Numbered from the stretch's first letter, positions 8,387-18,469 are shown. The stretch: 64,000 nt of DNA from Natranaerobius thermophilus JW/NM-WN-LF (GCF_000020005.1 NC_010718.1:873001-937000), one strand, 5' to 3'. The notes: generated by a model not told the origin, from the letters alone. Numbers and translations are program-made.

Positions 8387-8522
8387 CCCTTAACAAGAAT
8401 ATAATAATTGACGATTTATTTTTGGACGGTTTTATGTTTAGCTTTTGTGGACCAAATTAAGAAATTAATGCATAATTATTTTTCCTAAAGGATCATAGGA
8501 AGGACCAAAGGAGGAACTATAA

Positions 8523-11500
8523 GTGAAATCTTTCATAGACAGTCTTGATTCAATCTGTAAGGAATATCCCTTGAATAAAAAAGTTTTAATCATGCCCTCC
8601 TATGCAAAGGGTGAAATGTTACTTAAGAAAATGGCTTTAGAAGGTTATTATTTATTTAATGTTAGAATTATTACACCATTAGACTTAGCTAGAAATAAAA
8701 TCGAAGATTATCTCAAGGACCACGATCTGCAGCTTATAGCTAGTTCTGAATCCAGACAGGTCGTGTTTAATATTATGGAAGATTTAATCAATAATAACAA
8801 GCTATCTTATTTTAGCCACCTTAAACCCTCCAATGGCATTATTAAAGCAATTCATAATGCAATCCATGAGTTGAAAATGGCCGGTGTTAACAGCAAACCC
8901 TCTGAAAAATCTCCATTTGTAAACCCTCAAAAAGAAAAAGATTTAATGACTATATATAAACATTATCAGAATTATTTACAAGGCATGAATTGGTTGGATG
9001 AGGGAGATCTTTTTAACAAAGCAATCACATTAAAAGAAGGGGAAATCACTTCCGGGGAATCTGTCAAATACCTGGTTTCAGATGCTTACCTCCATGATTT
9101 AACTTATTTGGAAAGGCAGTTAGTAGACAGCTTACCTGATGATTCGCTACATATAATCGATGAACTCACTGACGCACTCAATGATGCACATGAAGGGGAT
9201 GACCAAATAGACACGTGGAAAAGAAAAATCACTTTTAATACTAAAGAACAGATAGACCTGTTTAGTGCTTCTGGTGAAAGTGTAGAAGTGAAACAGGTAT
9301 TTTCTTGGATTCGAGATGGGTGTCTTCCCTTTGATCGGACCATTATTTTATATTCTAGCTCTTCCCCTTATAGTGAGTTAATCTATAAACTGAGCGAGAA
9401 ATATCAGATTCCGGTAACCTTTGGCGAAGGTATCATGATTCAAAATACCAAACCGGGAAAACTGTTGTTTTTACTACTGGAATGGATAAATAGCGGTTAT
9501 CGGGTAACGGATTTAAACAAGATTTTAGATGAAAACCTTCTCTATATAGGCGAAGGGACACTTTCAGGATATAAAATTAGAAAATTGCTTCGGGAAGCCT
9601 CTATCGGTTGGTCAAGGAATAGATATTTTCATAGGTTGGAAAAAGTCATTTCGGAATTGGAGAATCTAGAAGAATTAGATGACAATGCTATAGACGACAA
9701 TGATCATAGCCGTCATCAGAGGCTCCTTGGAGAATATCGAGCACTATATCGGATCATTAATGACATCTTTACTTGCTTGGATTATCAAACTGATGAGCAA
9801 GATCCTGAAATTATCAGTCTGGCAAGCCTTTCTGGTTGCATTGCCAGATTCATAGACGAGTTTGGCCAGGTGACTTCCCAGTTTGATAAAGAAGCCCAGC
9901 AAAGGATCAGGGATGAACTGGAGCTAATCTCTCAAATATCAAAGAGTTATCTAGAAATTGACCAGGCTATTGAGCGGTTAAAGGAGAGTATCGAAAATAT
10001 AAGGGTTGGCCAGGAACTGCCTCAAGCAGGTCATATTCATGTGGATCATTATCAAAATGGTTGGTGGATGCTCAGAGATAATGTGTATCTAATTGGTTTT
10101 GATGCTGACAGGTTTCCGGGGAATCGACAGGAAGACCCTATCTTACTGGATGAAGAGAGAAAACAAATATCCGATTGGTTGCCTTTGGGACAGGATAGGC
10201 CAAAAGAAAATTATCAGCTCGTACTTGACATGCTTAAGGGTATTGCTGATATGACTGGACATATGGAAAATGGACATACGGAAAATAGACATAGGGAAAA
10301 TGGACATAGGGAAAACGTGCATAACGTGCATAAGGAAAAAGGACAGATGGTAATCAGCTATTCGTCCTTTGATACTACGGAACACAAAGAGAAGTTTCCG
10401 TCCTCTTTGCTATTACAGGTCTATAGACAGATATCAGGTGACAGTGATGCTGATTACACTACACTTCAAAACTACTTGATGCCTCCTGAAGGGATGATAC
10501 CGAAACGACAATCAGAAGTTATGGATGAAATTGATTGGTGGTTAGCAAATTATGTGGAATATGTGGAGAATGGGCAACATTTACAGCTAAATCATATTGT
10601 CTACTGTTATCCTGATTTACAGAAAGGGGTAGAAGCTTTTCAGAACAGACTATCTCCAGAATTTACAGTATATGACGGCAATGTATCAGCTGACAGGACG
10701 GCCATTGATCCCAGGGAAAGGGCTAAACCTATTTCTCCGACTCGCCTAGAATTATTGGGGAGATGTCCTTATGGATACTTCCTTAACCAAGTTTTGGGGA
10801 TTGAACCTCCTGAAGATATAGAGTTTGACCCTGGGAAATGGTTGGATTCTTTGACTAGAGGTTCATTGCTCCACACTATTTTTGAACAATTTTACCGAGA
10901 ACTGACCCTGAACCAGGAAAAACCACAGGAACACAAACACAGTGAATATTTAACAGAAATGGCAGAAGAACTAATTGATCAACAGCTAGAAGAATTGCCA
11001 CCTCCTAGTGATTTGGTGTATCAATACGAAAAGGATGATCTGTTGAATTCTGCCCTGGTATTTTTGCGCAGTGAACAAGAGTATTTCGAGTCTTCTAGGC
11101 CAATATACTTTGAGCTCTATTTCGGCCGGAGTGGAGATGAACAAGAACATCAGGATATGGTTCCTGTTGAGCTTCCCTCTGGAAAACGGTTATACCTTTC
11201 GGGTAAAATTGACCGTGTAGACCTGGATCAAGATGGCAATTATCTTGCTTATGATTACAAAACCGGGAGCACTTACGGATATTCGGAAAGTGAATATTAT
11301 AAAGGGGGAAGACAGCTGCAGCACGCTTTATATGCTCTGGCCTTGGAGCAGATTCTTCAGGAAAACTATCCCCATAACAATATAAAAGTCACAGGAGCAG
11401 GTTATCTTTTCCCCACAGTTAAGGGGGAAGGGGTTAGATATATACGATATTATGAGGACAATGACAGGGAACAGATTTTAGAACTAGTGGATAAACTGTT

Positions 11501-11669
11501 GGACTTGTTGTCACAGGGTAAATTTGTCATGACTGATGATACAAGTGATTGTAATATCTGTGATTATCAAGTCATTTGTGATCGAAAGTCCCTTGACGAT
11601 TCGATAACTGAAATGTTTGATTACTGCCCAGAATTAGACCTCTTTAGGCAGGTGAGAAAATTTGAGTAA
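8523..11669 (+). CDS. addB: ATP-dependent helicase/deoxyribonuclease subunit B (AddB)
   Basis: Second subunit of the AddAB (RecBCD-equivalent) double-strand-break resection complex. 1048 aa. The C-terminal nuclease domain has GSLLHTIFEQF, the catalytic YLAYDYKTGS and the [4Fe-4S] ligands C748, C1010, C1013 and C1019, the last three with C-x2-C-x5-C spacing as in B. subtilis AddB. The N-terminus begins KKVLIMPSYAKGEML and lacks the GxSGSGKT P-loop of bacilli, so ATP binding by this subunit is probably lost. A histidine/asparagine-rich tandem repeat interrupts the middle (about residues 579-606). GTG start with GGAGG eight bases upstream. Overlaps addA by 8 bp. Confidence 0.9.
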   Translation: MKSFIDSLDSICKEYPLNKKVLIMPSYAKGEMLLKKMALEGYYLFNVRIITPLDLARNKIEDYLKDHDLQLIASSESRQVVFNIMEDLINNNKLSYFSHLKPSNGIIKAIHNAIHELKMAGVNSKPSEKSPFVNPQKEKDLMTIYKHYQNYLQGMNWLDEGDLFNKAITLKEGEITSGESVKYLVSDAYLHDLTYLERQLVDSLPDDSLHIIDELTDALNDAHEGDDQIDTWKRKITFNTKEQIDLFSASGESVEVKQVFSWIRDGCLPFDRTIILYSSSSPYSELIYKLSEKYQIPVTFGEGIMIQNTKPGKLLFLLLEWINSGYRVTDLNKILDENLLYIGEGTLSGYKIRKLLREASIGWSRNRYFHRLEKVISELENLEELDDNAIDDNDHSRHQRLLGEYRALYRIINDIFTCLDYQTDEQDPEIISLASLSGCIARFIDEFGQVTSQFDKEAQQRIRDELELISQISKSYLEIDQAIERLKESIENIRVGQELPQAGHIHVDHYQNGWWMLRDNVYLIGFDADRFPGNRQEDPILLDEERKQISDWLPLGQDRPKENYQLVLDMLKGIADMTGHMENGHTENRHRENGHRENVHNVHKEKGQMVISYSSFDTTEHKEKFPSSLLLQVYRQISGDSDADYTTLQNYLMPPEGMIPKRQSEVMDEIDWWLANYVEYVENGQHLQLNHIVYCYPDLQKGVEAFQNRLSPEFTVYDGNVSADRTAIDPRERAKPISPTRLELLGRCPYGYFLNQVLGIEPPEDIEFDPGKWLDSLTRGSLLHTIFEQFYRELTLNQEKPQEHKHSEYLTEMAEELIDQQLEELPPPSDLVYQYEKDDLLNSALVFLRSEQEYFESSRPIYFELYFGRSGDEQEHQDMVPVELPSGKRLYLSGKIDRVDLDQDGNYLAYDYKTGSTYGYSESEYYKGGRQLQHALYALALEQILQENYPHNNIKVTGAGYLFPTVKGEGVRYIRYYEDNDREQILELVDKLLDLLSQGKFVMTDDTSDCNICDYQVICDRKSLDDSITEMFDYCPELDLFRQVRKFE
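10257..10340 (+). repeat. 15-bp minisatellite inside addB
   Basis: About five degenerate copies of GGACATAGGGAAAAT (units starting 10257, 10272, 10287, 10302, then a shortened copy and another at 10326). The frame is kept, giving a GHxEN-type peptide repeat. Confidence 0.85.
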
Positions 11670-14600
11670 AAACATGACTAATAAAACAAAAAATCCTCCT
11701 GATCAGAACCAACGGGATAGGATAATAGAAGATTTAGACCAAAATATTTTGGTTGAAGCCGGGGCTGGTTCCGGGAAAACCAGGAGCCTGGTGGATAGAA
11801 TGGTAGCCCAGGTGGTTTCAGGAAGGTACCGGGTGGATGAGATTGTGGCCATCACCTTTACTAGAAAGGCGGCAGCAGAACTTCGAGAGCGGTTTCAGAA
11901 TCGTTTAGAAGAAGAGTATCAAAAGGATTATAGTCCAGAAGTAAAAGACAATATCGAAATCGCTCTCCGAAATATTGAGGGCACTTTTTTGGGTACAATC
12001 CATTCTTTCGCTGCCAATCTTTTGAGGGAAAGGCCTGTAGAAGCGGGTCTTGACCCGGAATTTCAGGAGTTAGATGAACTGGAATCTGCTATTATGGAAG
12101 AAGAAGTTTTTGAAGAATATTTATTATATGTACGGCTAAATAGGGAAGATCTTCTGATCAACCTGGATAAGATTGGTGTATCACCTCAGAATTTAAAGGC
12201 TAGTTTTAAGGAATTGGCCCATTATCCCGATGTAGAATTTTTTCATAAGGAAGTGGATAGACCTGATTTAGAATTGGCTTTACAGGAACTTAAAGAATTA
12301 ATTGACAAAGCAAAGGCCAATCTACCCGATAAAGAACCTCCTAAGGGATATGACGGACTTCAAAGGGCCACTTTAAAAGCAAAACGGTATTTGAGCTATT
12401 TTGACATGAACAGGGACGAGCGGATAGTGGAACTACTCAGCCAGTTTGAAAAACCAAAAATCACCCTAAACAGGTGGCCAGAAAAAGATATTGCCTATGA
12501 ACTAAGAGATGAAGCCAATAGACTGGCAGAAGAAATTATCCAACCTATCATGGAAGAATGGCGCAGATACTGTCATTACCATATCATGAGGTTTCTAATT
12601 CCCGCAGTGGAATTTTATGAACATAAAAGGGAAGAACTGTCATACATGAACTTTAATGATCTACTACTTAGAGCTCGCAATATGTTAAGGGACTATCCCG
12701 AGGTTAGACAGTACTTTCAGCGTAAATATCGCACTATTTTGGTGGATGAGTTTCAAGATACCGATCCAATTCAGTCGGAACTACTGTTTTATCTAACAGG
12801 TGAGGAAGTACAGGAAAAAACCTGGTATAACCTGTCACCCAGGCCGGGATCTTTATTTGTGGTTGGTGATCCCAAGCAGTCTATTTATCGTTTTAGAAGG
12901 GCAGATATAGATACCTATAATCTGGTGAAGGATTTAATTGTCGATAGAGGAGGAGAAATTTTAGAGCTTACCGCCAATTTCAGATCAGTCAATAGCTTAG
13001 GTGAATGGTTAAATCCGGTATTTCAAGAACTACTCCCTGAGGAATCTGATAAATATCAGGCTAAACATGCGCCCCTAGAAACTATTAAAAGGGACGAAGA
13101 AGTGATTGGTGAACAAAGTGATTTAGCCGGTTTATTATCAAAACGGCTAGGGGTGCGGAAGCTATCTGTACCTCAAGGACTTAGCAAAAAAGAAGAGGTC
13201 ATGGAAGCTGATGCCCGACAAATAGCTCAAAGTATTAGAAGATTATTGAATTCTTCAGGCGGGTATCAGGCTTCGGATTTCATGATAATCCTTCGCTATA
13301 AAGAGGGGATGGATAAATACGCTAGAGCCCTGGAAAATGAGGGCATCCCTGTGGCTATGACCGGGGGCAGTTCCATGGGGGATTGCTTTGAATTACAAGA
13401 GTTGTATAAACTACTGTTATGTCTCAAAGAACCTGATAATCAAGTATATTTAATTGCAGTATTGCGGGGGCTGTTTTTTGGACTGGATGACGATACTTTG
13501 TATCAATTCAAAGAAAATGGTGGTAGCTTCAATATTTATTCTTCACTACCCGAAACAGATAATAAATCGACACAAAAAGTAGCCCAGGCCTTAGACAGAT
13601 TGAAAAAATATTTGTCCTGGAAAAATAAATATTCTCCCTCAATATGTCTAGAAAAACTAGTATCAGAACTGGGCTTATTCCCTTATACCTTTACATGTGG
13701 TGAGATGGAAGAAAGCAGAAGCGGTTATCTATATCAGTTATTAGAAATTGTAAAACAAACAGAAATAGAAGGAGAGACAGATTTTGTTTCCATGGTAGAA
13801 AAAATTGAGGATGTTTTGACAATCAATCCTGAAGAAGAACTTGATATATTTTCCCAGAAGCAAAATGCGGTTCAGTTAATGAACCTTCATAAAGCTAAAG
13901 GACTGCAGGCCCCTGTAGTATTTTTGGCCAATCCTGTTAAAAAAGTTAACCCGGAAAAATTTGTAACTAAACATATAAAGAGGACTGCTGGTACAACTCC
14001 TACAGGATATTTTACTTTCTCTGAAGTTAGAAATTTTCGAAGGAAGGAAATTGGTATTCCCAGTGATTGGGAAAAATATCGAGAAGAAGAACTGAAATAC
14101 CTGGAATCTGAAGAAAACAGATTATTGTATGTAGCAGCTACACGGGCTGAAGAACTGTTAGTTATCAGTGATTCGGAAGAATCAAAGGTTAGAAAATATA
14201 ACCCCTGGTGTTCGTTATTAGATAACAGTCCTGAAGAGGTTTTGGAATTAGAGCTGGAAGTTAATGATAATGATCAGCAGTTTGATGGGGTATTACTGGG
14301 GGATAATCAAGAACAAGTCAATGGAGAGGAGCTCACTGAACAGCTGCAAAAAATCAGAGAACAAAAATACAAGTGGATAGAACCTCATGAAAAACCCAGT
14401 TATCTACTGCATACTCCCAGTTCATTAGAAAAAACAGCTTCCGAGTCAAAAACAAGTTCATCCGATTTTTTTCAGATATCAATAGAATCTATCATTCAAT
14501 CTAGAGAAGATGAATTAACAGAGGAAATTGACCCGGAAAAAAGTGACAGGGGTGAGCTTAAAGGGGCTGTACTTGGTAATATCGTTCATAGGGCCTTTGA

Positions 14601-15159
14601 ATTACTCATCAAAGATTGTTATCAAGATAAAATCACCATAACTGGATTACTACAAGAATACAGAGAGGAAGACCCTGATGGTAAAAAAGAAGCTCTAATC
14701 CAAGAACTGATTTATAAATTTAAAGCTTCACAGCTGTGGGATAAGATTTCCCGATCAGATCAAGTACTGACAGAAGTACCGTTTCATTTAAAAACAGAGC
14801 CCCAGGAATCTCTTCATGAATTCATTTCGAACAATATTAAGGATAGTATTAAAATTAAGGATAGTATTAAAGAAAATGAAAATTTAGATCATGTCTCCAT
14901 TGTTTTTTCGGGCACTATTGACCTGGTCTTTAAAGATCCTGATTCGGTTCGAGATTCTGAATGGGTGATTGTAGATTATAAAACGGATCTAATAGAAGCG
15001 AGTAATGAACAGCAGAAAAACCATGCAATTGACCAGCTCAAAAACCAGTATTCACCGCAACTCTCAGCCTATCAACAAGTCTTTGAAAAACTGACTCGAG
15101 AAACAGTTCAAGCTTCAGCTATTTATATTGCGAGAACTGGAGATTTGGCATGGTATTAA
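11662..15159 (+). CDS. addA: ATP-dependent helicase/nuclease subunit A (AddA)
   Basis: UvrD-like 3'-5' helicase and nuclease subunit of AddAB, 1165 aa. Walker A GAGSGKT at residues 34-40, motif Ia ITFTRKAAAEL, Walker B DEFQDTD at 362-368, motif III VVGDPKQSIYRFRR, TANFRS, MNLHKAKGLQ and YVAATRAEELL are all present. The C-terminal RecB-family nuclease motif VDYKT has D1105 and K1107, with GNIVHRAFE upstream. TTG at 11662 is preferred over ATG 11674 because AGGTGAG lies five bases before it; it overlaps the addB stop, indicating coupling. A small duplicated IKDSIK motif (about residues 1060-1072) is a local insertion. Confidence 0.95.
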   Translation: MSKNMTNKTKNPPDQNQRDRIIEDLDQNILVEAGAGSGKTRSLVDRMVAQVVSGRYRVDEIVAITFTRKAAAELRERFQNRLEEEYQKDYSPEVKDNIEIALRNIEGTFLGTIHSFAANLLRERPVEAGLDPEFQELDELESAIMEEEVFEEYLLYVRLNREDLLINLDKIGVSPQNLKASFKELAHYPDVEFFHKEVDRPDLELALQELKELIDKAKANLPDKEPPKGYDGLQRATLKAKRYLSYFDMNRDERIVELLSQFEKPKITLNRWPEKDIAYELRDEANRLAEEIIQPIMEEWRRYCHYHIMRFLIPAVEFYEHKREELSYMNFNDLLLRARNMLRDYPEVRQYFQRKYRTILVDEFQDTDPIQSELLFYLTGEEVQEKTWYNLSPRPGSLFVVGDPKQSIYRFRRADIDTYNLVKDLIVDRGGEILELTANFRSVNSLGEWLNPVFQELLPEESDKYQAKHAPLETIKRDEEVIGEQSDLAGLLSKRLGVRKLSVPQGLSKKEEVMEADARQIAQSIRRLLNSSGGYQASDFMIILRYKEGMDKYARALENEGIPVAMTGGSSMGDCFELQELYKLLLCLKEPDNQVYLIAVLRGLFFGLDDDTLYQFKENGGSFNIYSSLPETDNKSTQKVAQALDRLKKYLSWKNKYSPSICLEKLVSELGLFPYTFTCGEMEESRSGYLYQLLEIVKQTEIEGETDFVSMVEKIEDVLTINPEEELDIFSQKQNAVQLMNLHKAKGLQAPVVFLANPVKKVNPEKFVTKHIKRTAGTTPTGYFTFSEVRNFRRKEIGIPSDWEKYREEELKYLESEENRLLYVAATRAEELLVISDSEESKVRKYNPWCSLLDNSPEEVLELELEVNDNDQQFDGVLLGDNQEQVNGEELTEQLQKIREQKYKWIEPHEKPSYLLHTPSSLEKTASESKTSSSDFFQISIESIIQSREDELTEEIDPEKSDRGELKGAVLGNIVHRAFELLIKDCYQDKITITGLLQEYREEDPDGKKEALIQELIYKFKASQLWDKISRSDQVLTEVPFHLKTEPQESLHEFISNNIKDSIKIKDSIKENENLDHVSIVFSGTIDLVFKDPDSVRDSEWVIVDYKTDLIEASNEQQKNHAIDQLKNQYSPQLSAYQQVFEKLTRETVQASAIYIARTGDLAWY

Positions 15160-15177
15160 TGTATTAACATCGTTATT

Positions 15178-15221
15178 GGCCTCAACTTCAGCTAAGTTTT
15201 TAATTGGTTGAGGCCGCTTTT
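15178..15221 (+). terminator. Terminator after addBA
   Basis: 9-bp perfect stem GGCCTCAAC/GTTGAGGCC (15178-15186, 15207-15215) with a 20-nt loop, followed by GCTTTTAT. It covers the first in-frame TTG of the next ORF and so argues for a later start there. Confidence 0.75.
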
Positions 15222-15239
15222 ATAGAAAGGATTGATATT

Positions 15240-15929
15240 TTGACTAGGATACCAACTGCTTATCTGTACTATCTTTTTTTAGTTATTTTTGTGGTCTTTA
15301 TTACCATTGCAATTGTTGTGCGCGAGAATAAAAAAGCTTTGCGGGCAGATAAAATAGTGGGTAGAGGGCTACCTAGCTATGAATTTGAAGCTTTTACATT
15401 TGTATTTGTTTTACTTATTTTTTTATATGCAGTTAGTTCATTTATTTCTAGTTATACTGAAGTTTATTCCCTGCTAATCCCTGAATATTTTGACCACTGG
15501 TATGAACTATTCTGTTTTGAAAATATCCAAACCATGGAAGAATATTTTCGGGAACAAGACAAATCGTCCGAAAGGTTCAAAATGAGTGGTTATCTCCGTA
15601 ACTTAACCTTTCTTTTAAATGTCAGTTTTGCTTTTATAGGTGGGATCTACTCTTTATATTTAGGACTTCAAAAGCCGGAGTTTGGAGAAAATGGTATTTA
15701 CGGTAAAAATAAAACCTTAGACTGGGAAGAGATTGAGGACTATCATTGGAAAGGTCCATCTGTCGATACTAAAGGTGAGAAATATAATTTGGTATTAACC
15801 CATACTTCTGTTTCTAAAATTCAAAGATTATACACCTTAGAAGATAAGTTTATCTGTACTATATATAGTGAAGATAAAGAGAAAATAGATGAGCTTCTTC
15901 AGAGAAAGGTGAGTAAAAGCGGTGTGTAA
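15240..15929 (+). CDS. Membrane protein of unknown function, paralogue of 29773-30447
   Basis: About 229 aa. Three predicted membrane helices (near residues 5-25, 52-72 and 120-140) and a hydrophilic C-terminal domain with a WEEIEDYHW segment. It shares FISSYTEVYSLLIPEYFDHWYE-like sequence, an EYFxEQ motif and a GENxIY turn with the protein at 29773, so both belong to one unnamed family. The tail (GKNKTLDWEEIEDYHW onward) resembles PH-like tails of small bacterial membrane proteins, but I do not recognise a family. The TTG at 15240 with GAAAGG upstream is preferred to the TTG at 15204, which sits inside a terminator stem. Followed directly by the acc regulatory region. Confidence 0.7.
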   Translation: MTRIPTAYLYYLFLVIFVVFITIAIVVRENKKALRADKIVGRGLPSYEFEAFTFVFVLLIFLYAVSSFISSYTEVYSLLIPEYFDHWYELFCFENIQTMEEYFREQDKSSERFKMSGYLRNLTFLLNVSFAFIGGIYSLYLGLQKPEFGENGIYGKNKTLDWEEIEDYHWKGPSVDTKGEKYNLVLTHTSVSKIQRLYTLEDKFICTIYSEDKEKIDELLQRKVSKSGV

Positions 15930-15960
15930 GAGCTCAAAAGCTAGTTTGTCGATAAACGTT

Positions 15961-16028
15961 AGTTGTCAAATTTGACAACTATTTTTTTTAAATATATACT
16001 TTGATTGTCAAAGTTTGATTATCAAAGT
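15961..16028 (+). promoter_or_regulatory. Promoter and palindromic operator array of the marR-acc operon
   Basis: A near-ideal promoter, TTGACA at 15972-15977, 17 bp, TATACT at 15995-16000. The -35 lies in the perfect palindrome AGTTGTCAAATTTGACAACT (15961-15980). Two further overlapping dyads cover -10 to about +20: ACTTTGATTGTCAAAGT (15998-16014) and TTTGATTATCAAA (16014-16026). A degenerate fourth half-site pair lies at 16031-16042. The TTTGATTATCAAA dyad matches the FabT box known from streptococci. Confidence 0.75.
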
Positions 16029-16085
16029 ATTCGATAATCAAAATATAATTTTCTGATACTTATGGTGTCCGGGGAGGGAAATCTG

Positions 16086-16559
16086 ATGAGTGAGGATGTT
16101 TTAAATGAACTACTGGTGGATACTTTTAATGACATTCTTGCCATACAACAGCGGGCTTTACAGTCTAGGGGACTCAAAGATTTATCCATTTCAGAAGTCC
16201 ATACCATTGAGAAAATTGGAAAATACTCGAGACGTACCATGTCGGAAGTTGCCAATGAGCTAGGGATCACTATCGGTACCTTGAGTACAGCCATAAATCA
16301 TTTAGTAAAAAAAGGATATGTAGAAAGAGTTAGATCTGAAGAAGACAGAAGAATAGTTTATATTAAACTTACCCAAAAAGGAATGAAGGCTAACCGAATT
16401 CATGAGATATTTCATAATGAGATGATTGAAGAAGCTATTTCTGAACTAGAGGAAGGAGAAAAAGAAGCCTTAATTAAATCCATGGGCAAATTAAATGCTT
16501 TTTTTAAAAATCAACAAAAACTAATAAATCAAGAAAATGCAGATGGGAGTGACAATTAA
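16086..16559 (+). CDS. MarR-family regulator, FabT-like, of the acc operon
   Basis: 157-aa winged-helix repressor: helix-turn-helix MSEVANELGITIGTLSTAINH and wing VRSEEDRRIVYIKLT are typical MarR features, with a helical dimerisation tail. It is the first gene of the acetyl-CoA carboxylase operon and its promoter carries TTTGATTATCAAA palindromes like FabT boxes, so autoregulation plus control of fatty-acid synthesis is likely (in Streptococcus, FabT senses acyl-ACP). The ATG at 16086 is chosen because GGGGAGGG precedes it. The stop overlaps the accB start by one base (TAATG). Confidence 0.85.
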   Translation: MSEDVLNELLVDTFNDILAIQQRALQSRGLKDLSISEVHTIEKIGKYSRRTMSEVANELGITIGTLSTAINHLVKKGYVERVRSEEDRRIVYIKLTQKGMKANRIHEIFHNEMIEEAISELEEGEKEALIKSMGKLNAFFKNQQKLINQENADGSDN

Positions 16560-17089
16560 TGGATTATAAAGAGATTAAGGAATTAATGAAAGAAATGAAT
16601 AATTCTGATCTTACTAAACTGAAAATAGCAGAAAATAATGTTTTAATAGAAATGGAAAAACAGAGTAATGAAGTGAGTGTAAAAACCGATAAAAATAATC
16701 ATGTTTCCATTTCTAAAGAAGAGGTAGAACCCGAGAGCAACCCACAAGAGCTACAGGGGGATACAGACAAGCCAGAGAGAGAGGAAAATCAATCAAAGGA
16801 TACTAAAGATCAGTATGAGGAAATAGATCATGATAAAGATAAACAGCTAGAAATAGTGACAGCACCTATAGTAGGGACTTTTTATTCAGCACCTGGCCCT
16901 GATAAGGAAGATTATGTAAAAATAGGCAGCAAGGTGGAGGCTGGTGATGTTCTCTGCATTGTGGAAGCTATGAAAATAATGAATGAAATAGAAAATGAAG
17001 TAAGTGGTGAAGTGATAGATATCCTGTGTGAGAACGGTGATACGGTAGAATACGGCCAGGAACTCTTTAAAATTAAAACAAGTCAATAA
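16559..17089 (+). CDS. accB: Biotin carboxyl carrier protein of acetyl-CoA carboxylase
   Basis: 176 aa. N-terminal helix MDYKEIKELMKEMNNSDLTK, a long charged linker (about residues 40-95), then the biotinyl domain with VEAMKIMNEIE, whose lysine is the biotin attachment site. It carries CO2 between AccC and the AccDA carboxyltransferase, making malonyl-CoA. Coupled to the regulator gene by a one-base overlap. Confidence 0.95.
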   Translation: MDYKEIKELMKEMNNSDLTKLKIAENNVLIEMEKQSNEVSVKTDKNNHVSISKEEVEPESNPQELQGDTDKPEREENQSKDTKDQYEEIDHDKDKQLEIVTAPIVGTFYSAPGPDKEDYVKIGSKVEAGDVLCIVEAMKIMNEIENEVSGEVIDILCENGDTVEYGQELFKIKTSQ

Positions 17090-17131
17090 CAACCTGATAA
17101 CAAGCCAATAATGTAATAAAGGATGATGAAT

Positions 17132-18469
17132 ATGTTTAATAAAATTTTGGTGGCTAATAGAGGTGAAATTGCTGTTAGAATAATCAGAGCTTGTAGAGAA
17201 ATGGGGATTGAAACAGTAGCTGTTTATTCTACTGTAGATGAAGAAGCTCTACACGTCCAAATGGCAGATGAATCCGTTTGTATCGGCACGGCAACCGATA
17301 ACTGCTATACGAATATTAGCAGGATATTGACTGCTGCGGAAATCACTGATGCTGAAGCCATCCATCCTGGATTTGGGTTTTTATCAGAAAACAGTCGTTT
17401 TGCCGATGTCTGTAGAAAATGTAATATTACATTTATTGGTCCCAGGCCAGAGGTGATTGAGAACATGGGAAACAAGTCCAATGCCAGGAAGTTAATGGCA
17501 AATGCTGATGTTCCAGTGGTCCCAGGTTCTAAGAAACCTTTAACAGATGAGCAAGATGCTGTACAGATGGCTGACGAACTTGGATATCCGGTGATGATTA
17601 AAGCATCAGCCGGTGGTGGTGGCAGAGGTATACGAATTATCAGAAGCCAAGCCGAACTGTTAAATGCTCTTGGTACAGCCAAACAAGAAGCCGCTACTTT
17701 TTTCGGTGATGACACAATGTATATGGAAAAGTATTTAGAAAAGCCAAGACACGTGGAAATACAAATACTTGCTGATAAATACGGGAATGTACTGCACCTA
17801 GGGGAAAGAGATTGCTCTATCCAGAGAAGGAATCAAAAAGTTTTAGAAGAAGCCCCATGTCCAGTGATGACTGAGGAACTCAGAGAAAAAATGGGACAAG
17901 CTGCAGTCAGGGCAGCTAAATATGTGGGATATCAAAATGCGGGAACAATTGAATTTTTATTAGACAAACACAACAATTTCTATTTTATGGAAATGAATAC
18001 CAGGATTCAAGTTGAACACCCGGTTACAGAACAAATAGTGGGACTGGATTTGATAAAGGAGCAAATAAAAATTGCTGCAGGACAAAGGCTCGAAAAAACT
18101 CAAGAGGAGATAAATTTAAACGGACATTCCATCGAATGTAGAATCAATGCCGAGGATCCGCAAAAAAATTTCATGCCATGTCCGGGTAAGGTAAACGGGC
18201 TATTTATACCTAGTGGTTTAGGAGTAAGAGTTGATTCTTTGTTGTATGATGGCTATGAGATACCATCAACCTACGATTCAATGATAGCAAAACTGATAGT
18301 CCATGGCAAAGATAGGGAAGAAGCAATTAATAAAATGAAGAGAGCCTTAGGAGAATTTGTGATACTTGGTGTTAAAAATAATGTTGAATTCCACTTAAAT
18401 ATCTTAAATAATGATGATTTTGTGAAAGGCATTTATGATACTAATTTCATAAATGACAAAATCTTTTAA
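17132..18469 (+). CDS. accC: Biotin carboxylase subunit of acetyl-CoA carboxylase
   Basis: 445 aa, full length. [16 protein letters not shown] start, ATP-grasp glycine loop [12 protein letters not shown], the [22 protein letters not shown] and [15 protein letters not shown] signatures are all intact. ATP- and bicarbonate-dependent carboxylation of biotin on AccB. The ATG at 17132 is chosen because the first ATG (17123) abuts the AAAGG ribosome binding site. Confidence 0.97.
   Translation: MFNKILVANRGEIAVRIIRACREMGIETVAVYSTVDEEALHVQMADESVCIGTATDNCYTNISRILTAAEITDAEAIHPGFGFLSENSRFADVCRKCNITFIGPRPEVIENMGNKSNARKLMANADVPVVPGSKKPLTDEQDAVQMADELGYPVMIKASAGGGGRGIRIIRSQAELLNALGTAKQEAATFFGDDTMYMEKYLEKPRHVEIQILADKYGNVLHLGERDCSIQRRNQKVLEEAPCPVMTEELREKMGQAAVRAAKYVGYQNAGTIEFLLDKHNNFYFMEMNTRIQVEHPVTEQIVGLDLIKEQIKIAAGQRLEKTQEEINLNGHSIECRINAEDPQKNFMPCPGKVNGLFIPSGLGVRVDSLLYDGYEIPSTYDSMIAKLIVHGKDREEAINKMKRALGEFVILGVKNNVEFHLNILNNDDFVKGIYDTNFINDKIF

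Larger units (their letters stand above)
8209..8522. other. Divergent intergenic region between hydrogenase cluster and addB
   Basis: 314 bp with no convincing ORF. It holds copy B of the 18-bp motif (8306-8323), a nearby dyad GTTGATA/TATCAAC, and a perfect 10-bp inverted repeat at 8362-8386. A weak TTGACG...TATGTT pair near 8409-8439 could be the addB promoter (spacer 19, poor). Confidence 0.5.

Noticed and set aside
10257-10340. CRISPR-like tandem repeat
   Set aside because: 15-bp units without unique spacers, in frame within addB, no cas genes.
15961-15980. Palindrome with T-run as a terminator for the preceding gene
   Set aside because: It has no loop and carries a TTGACA -35 at ideal distance from TATACT; an operator fits better, though dual use is possible.
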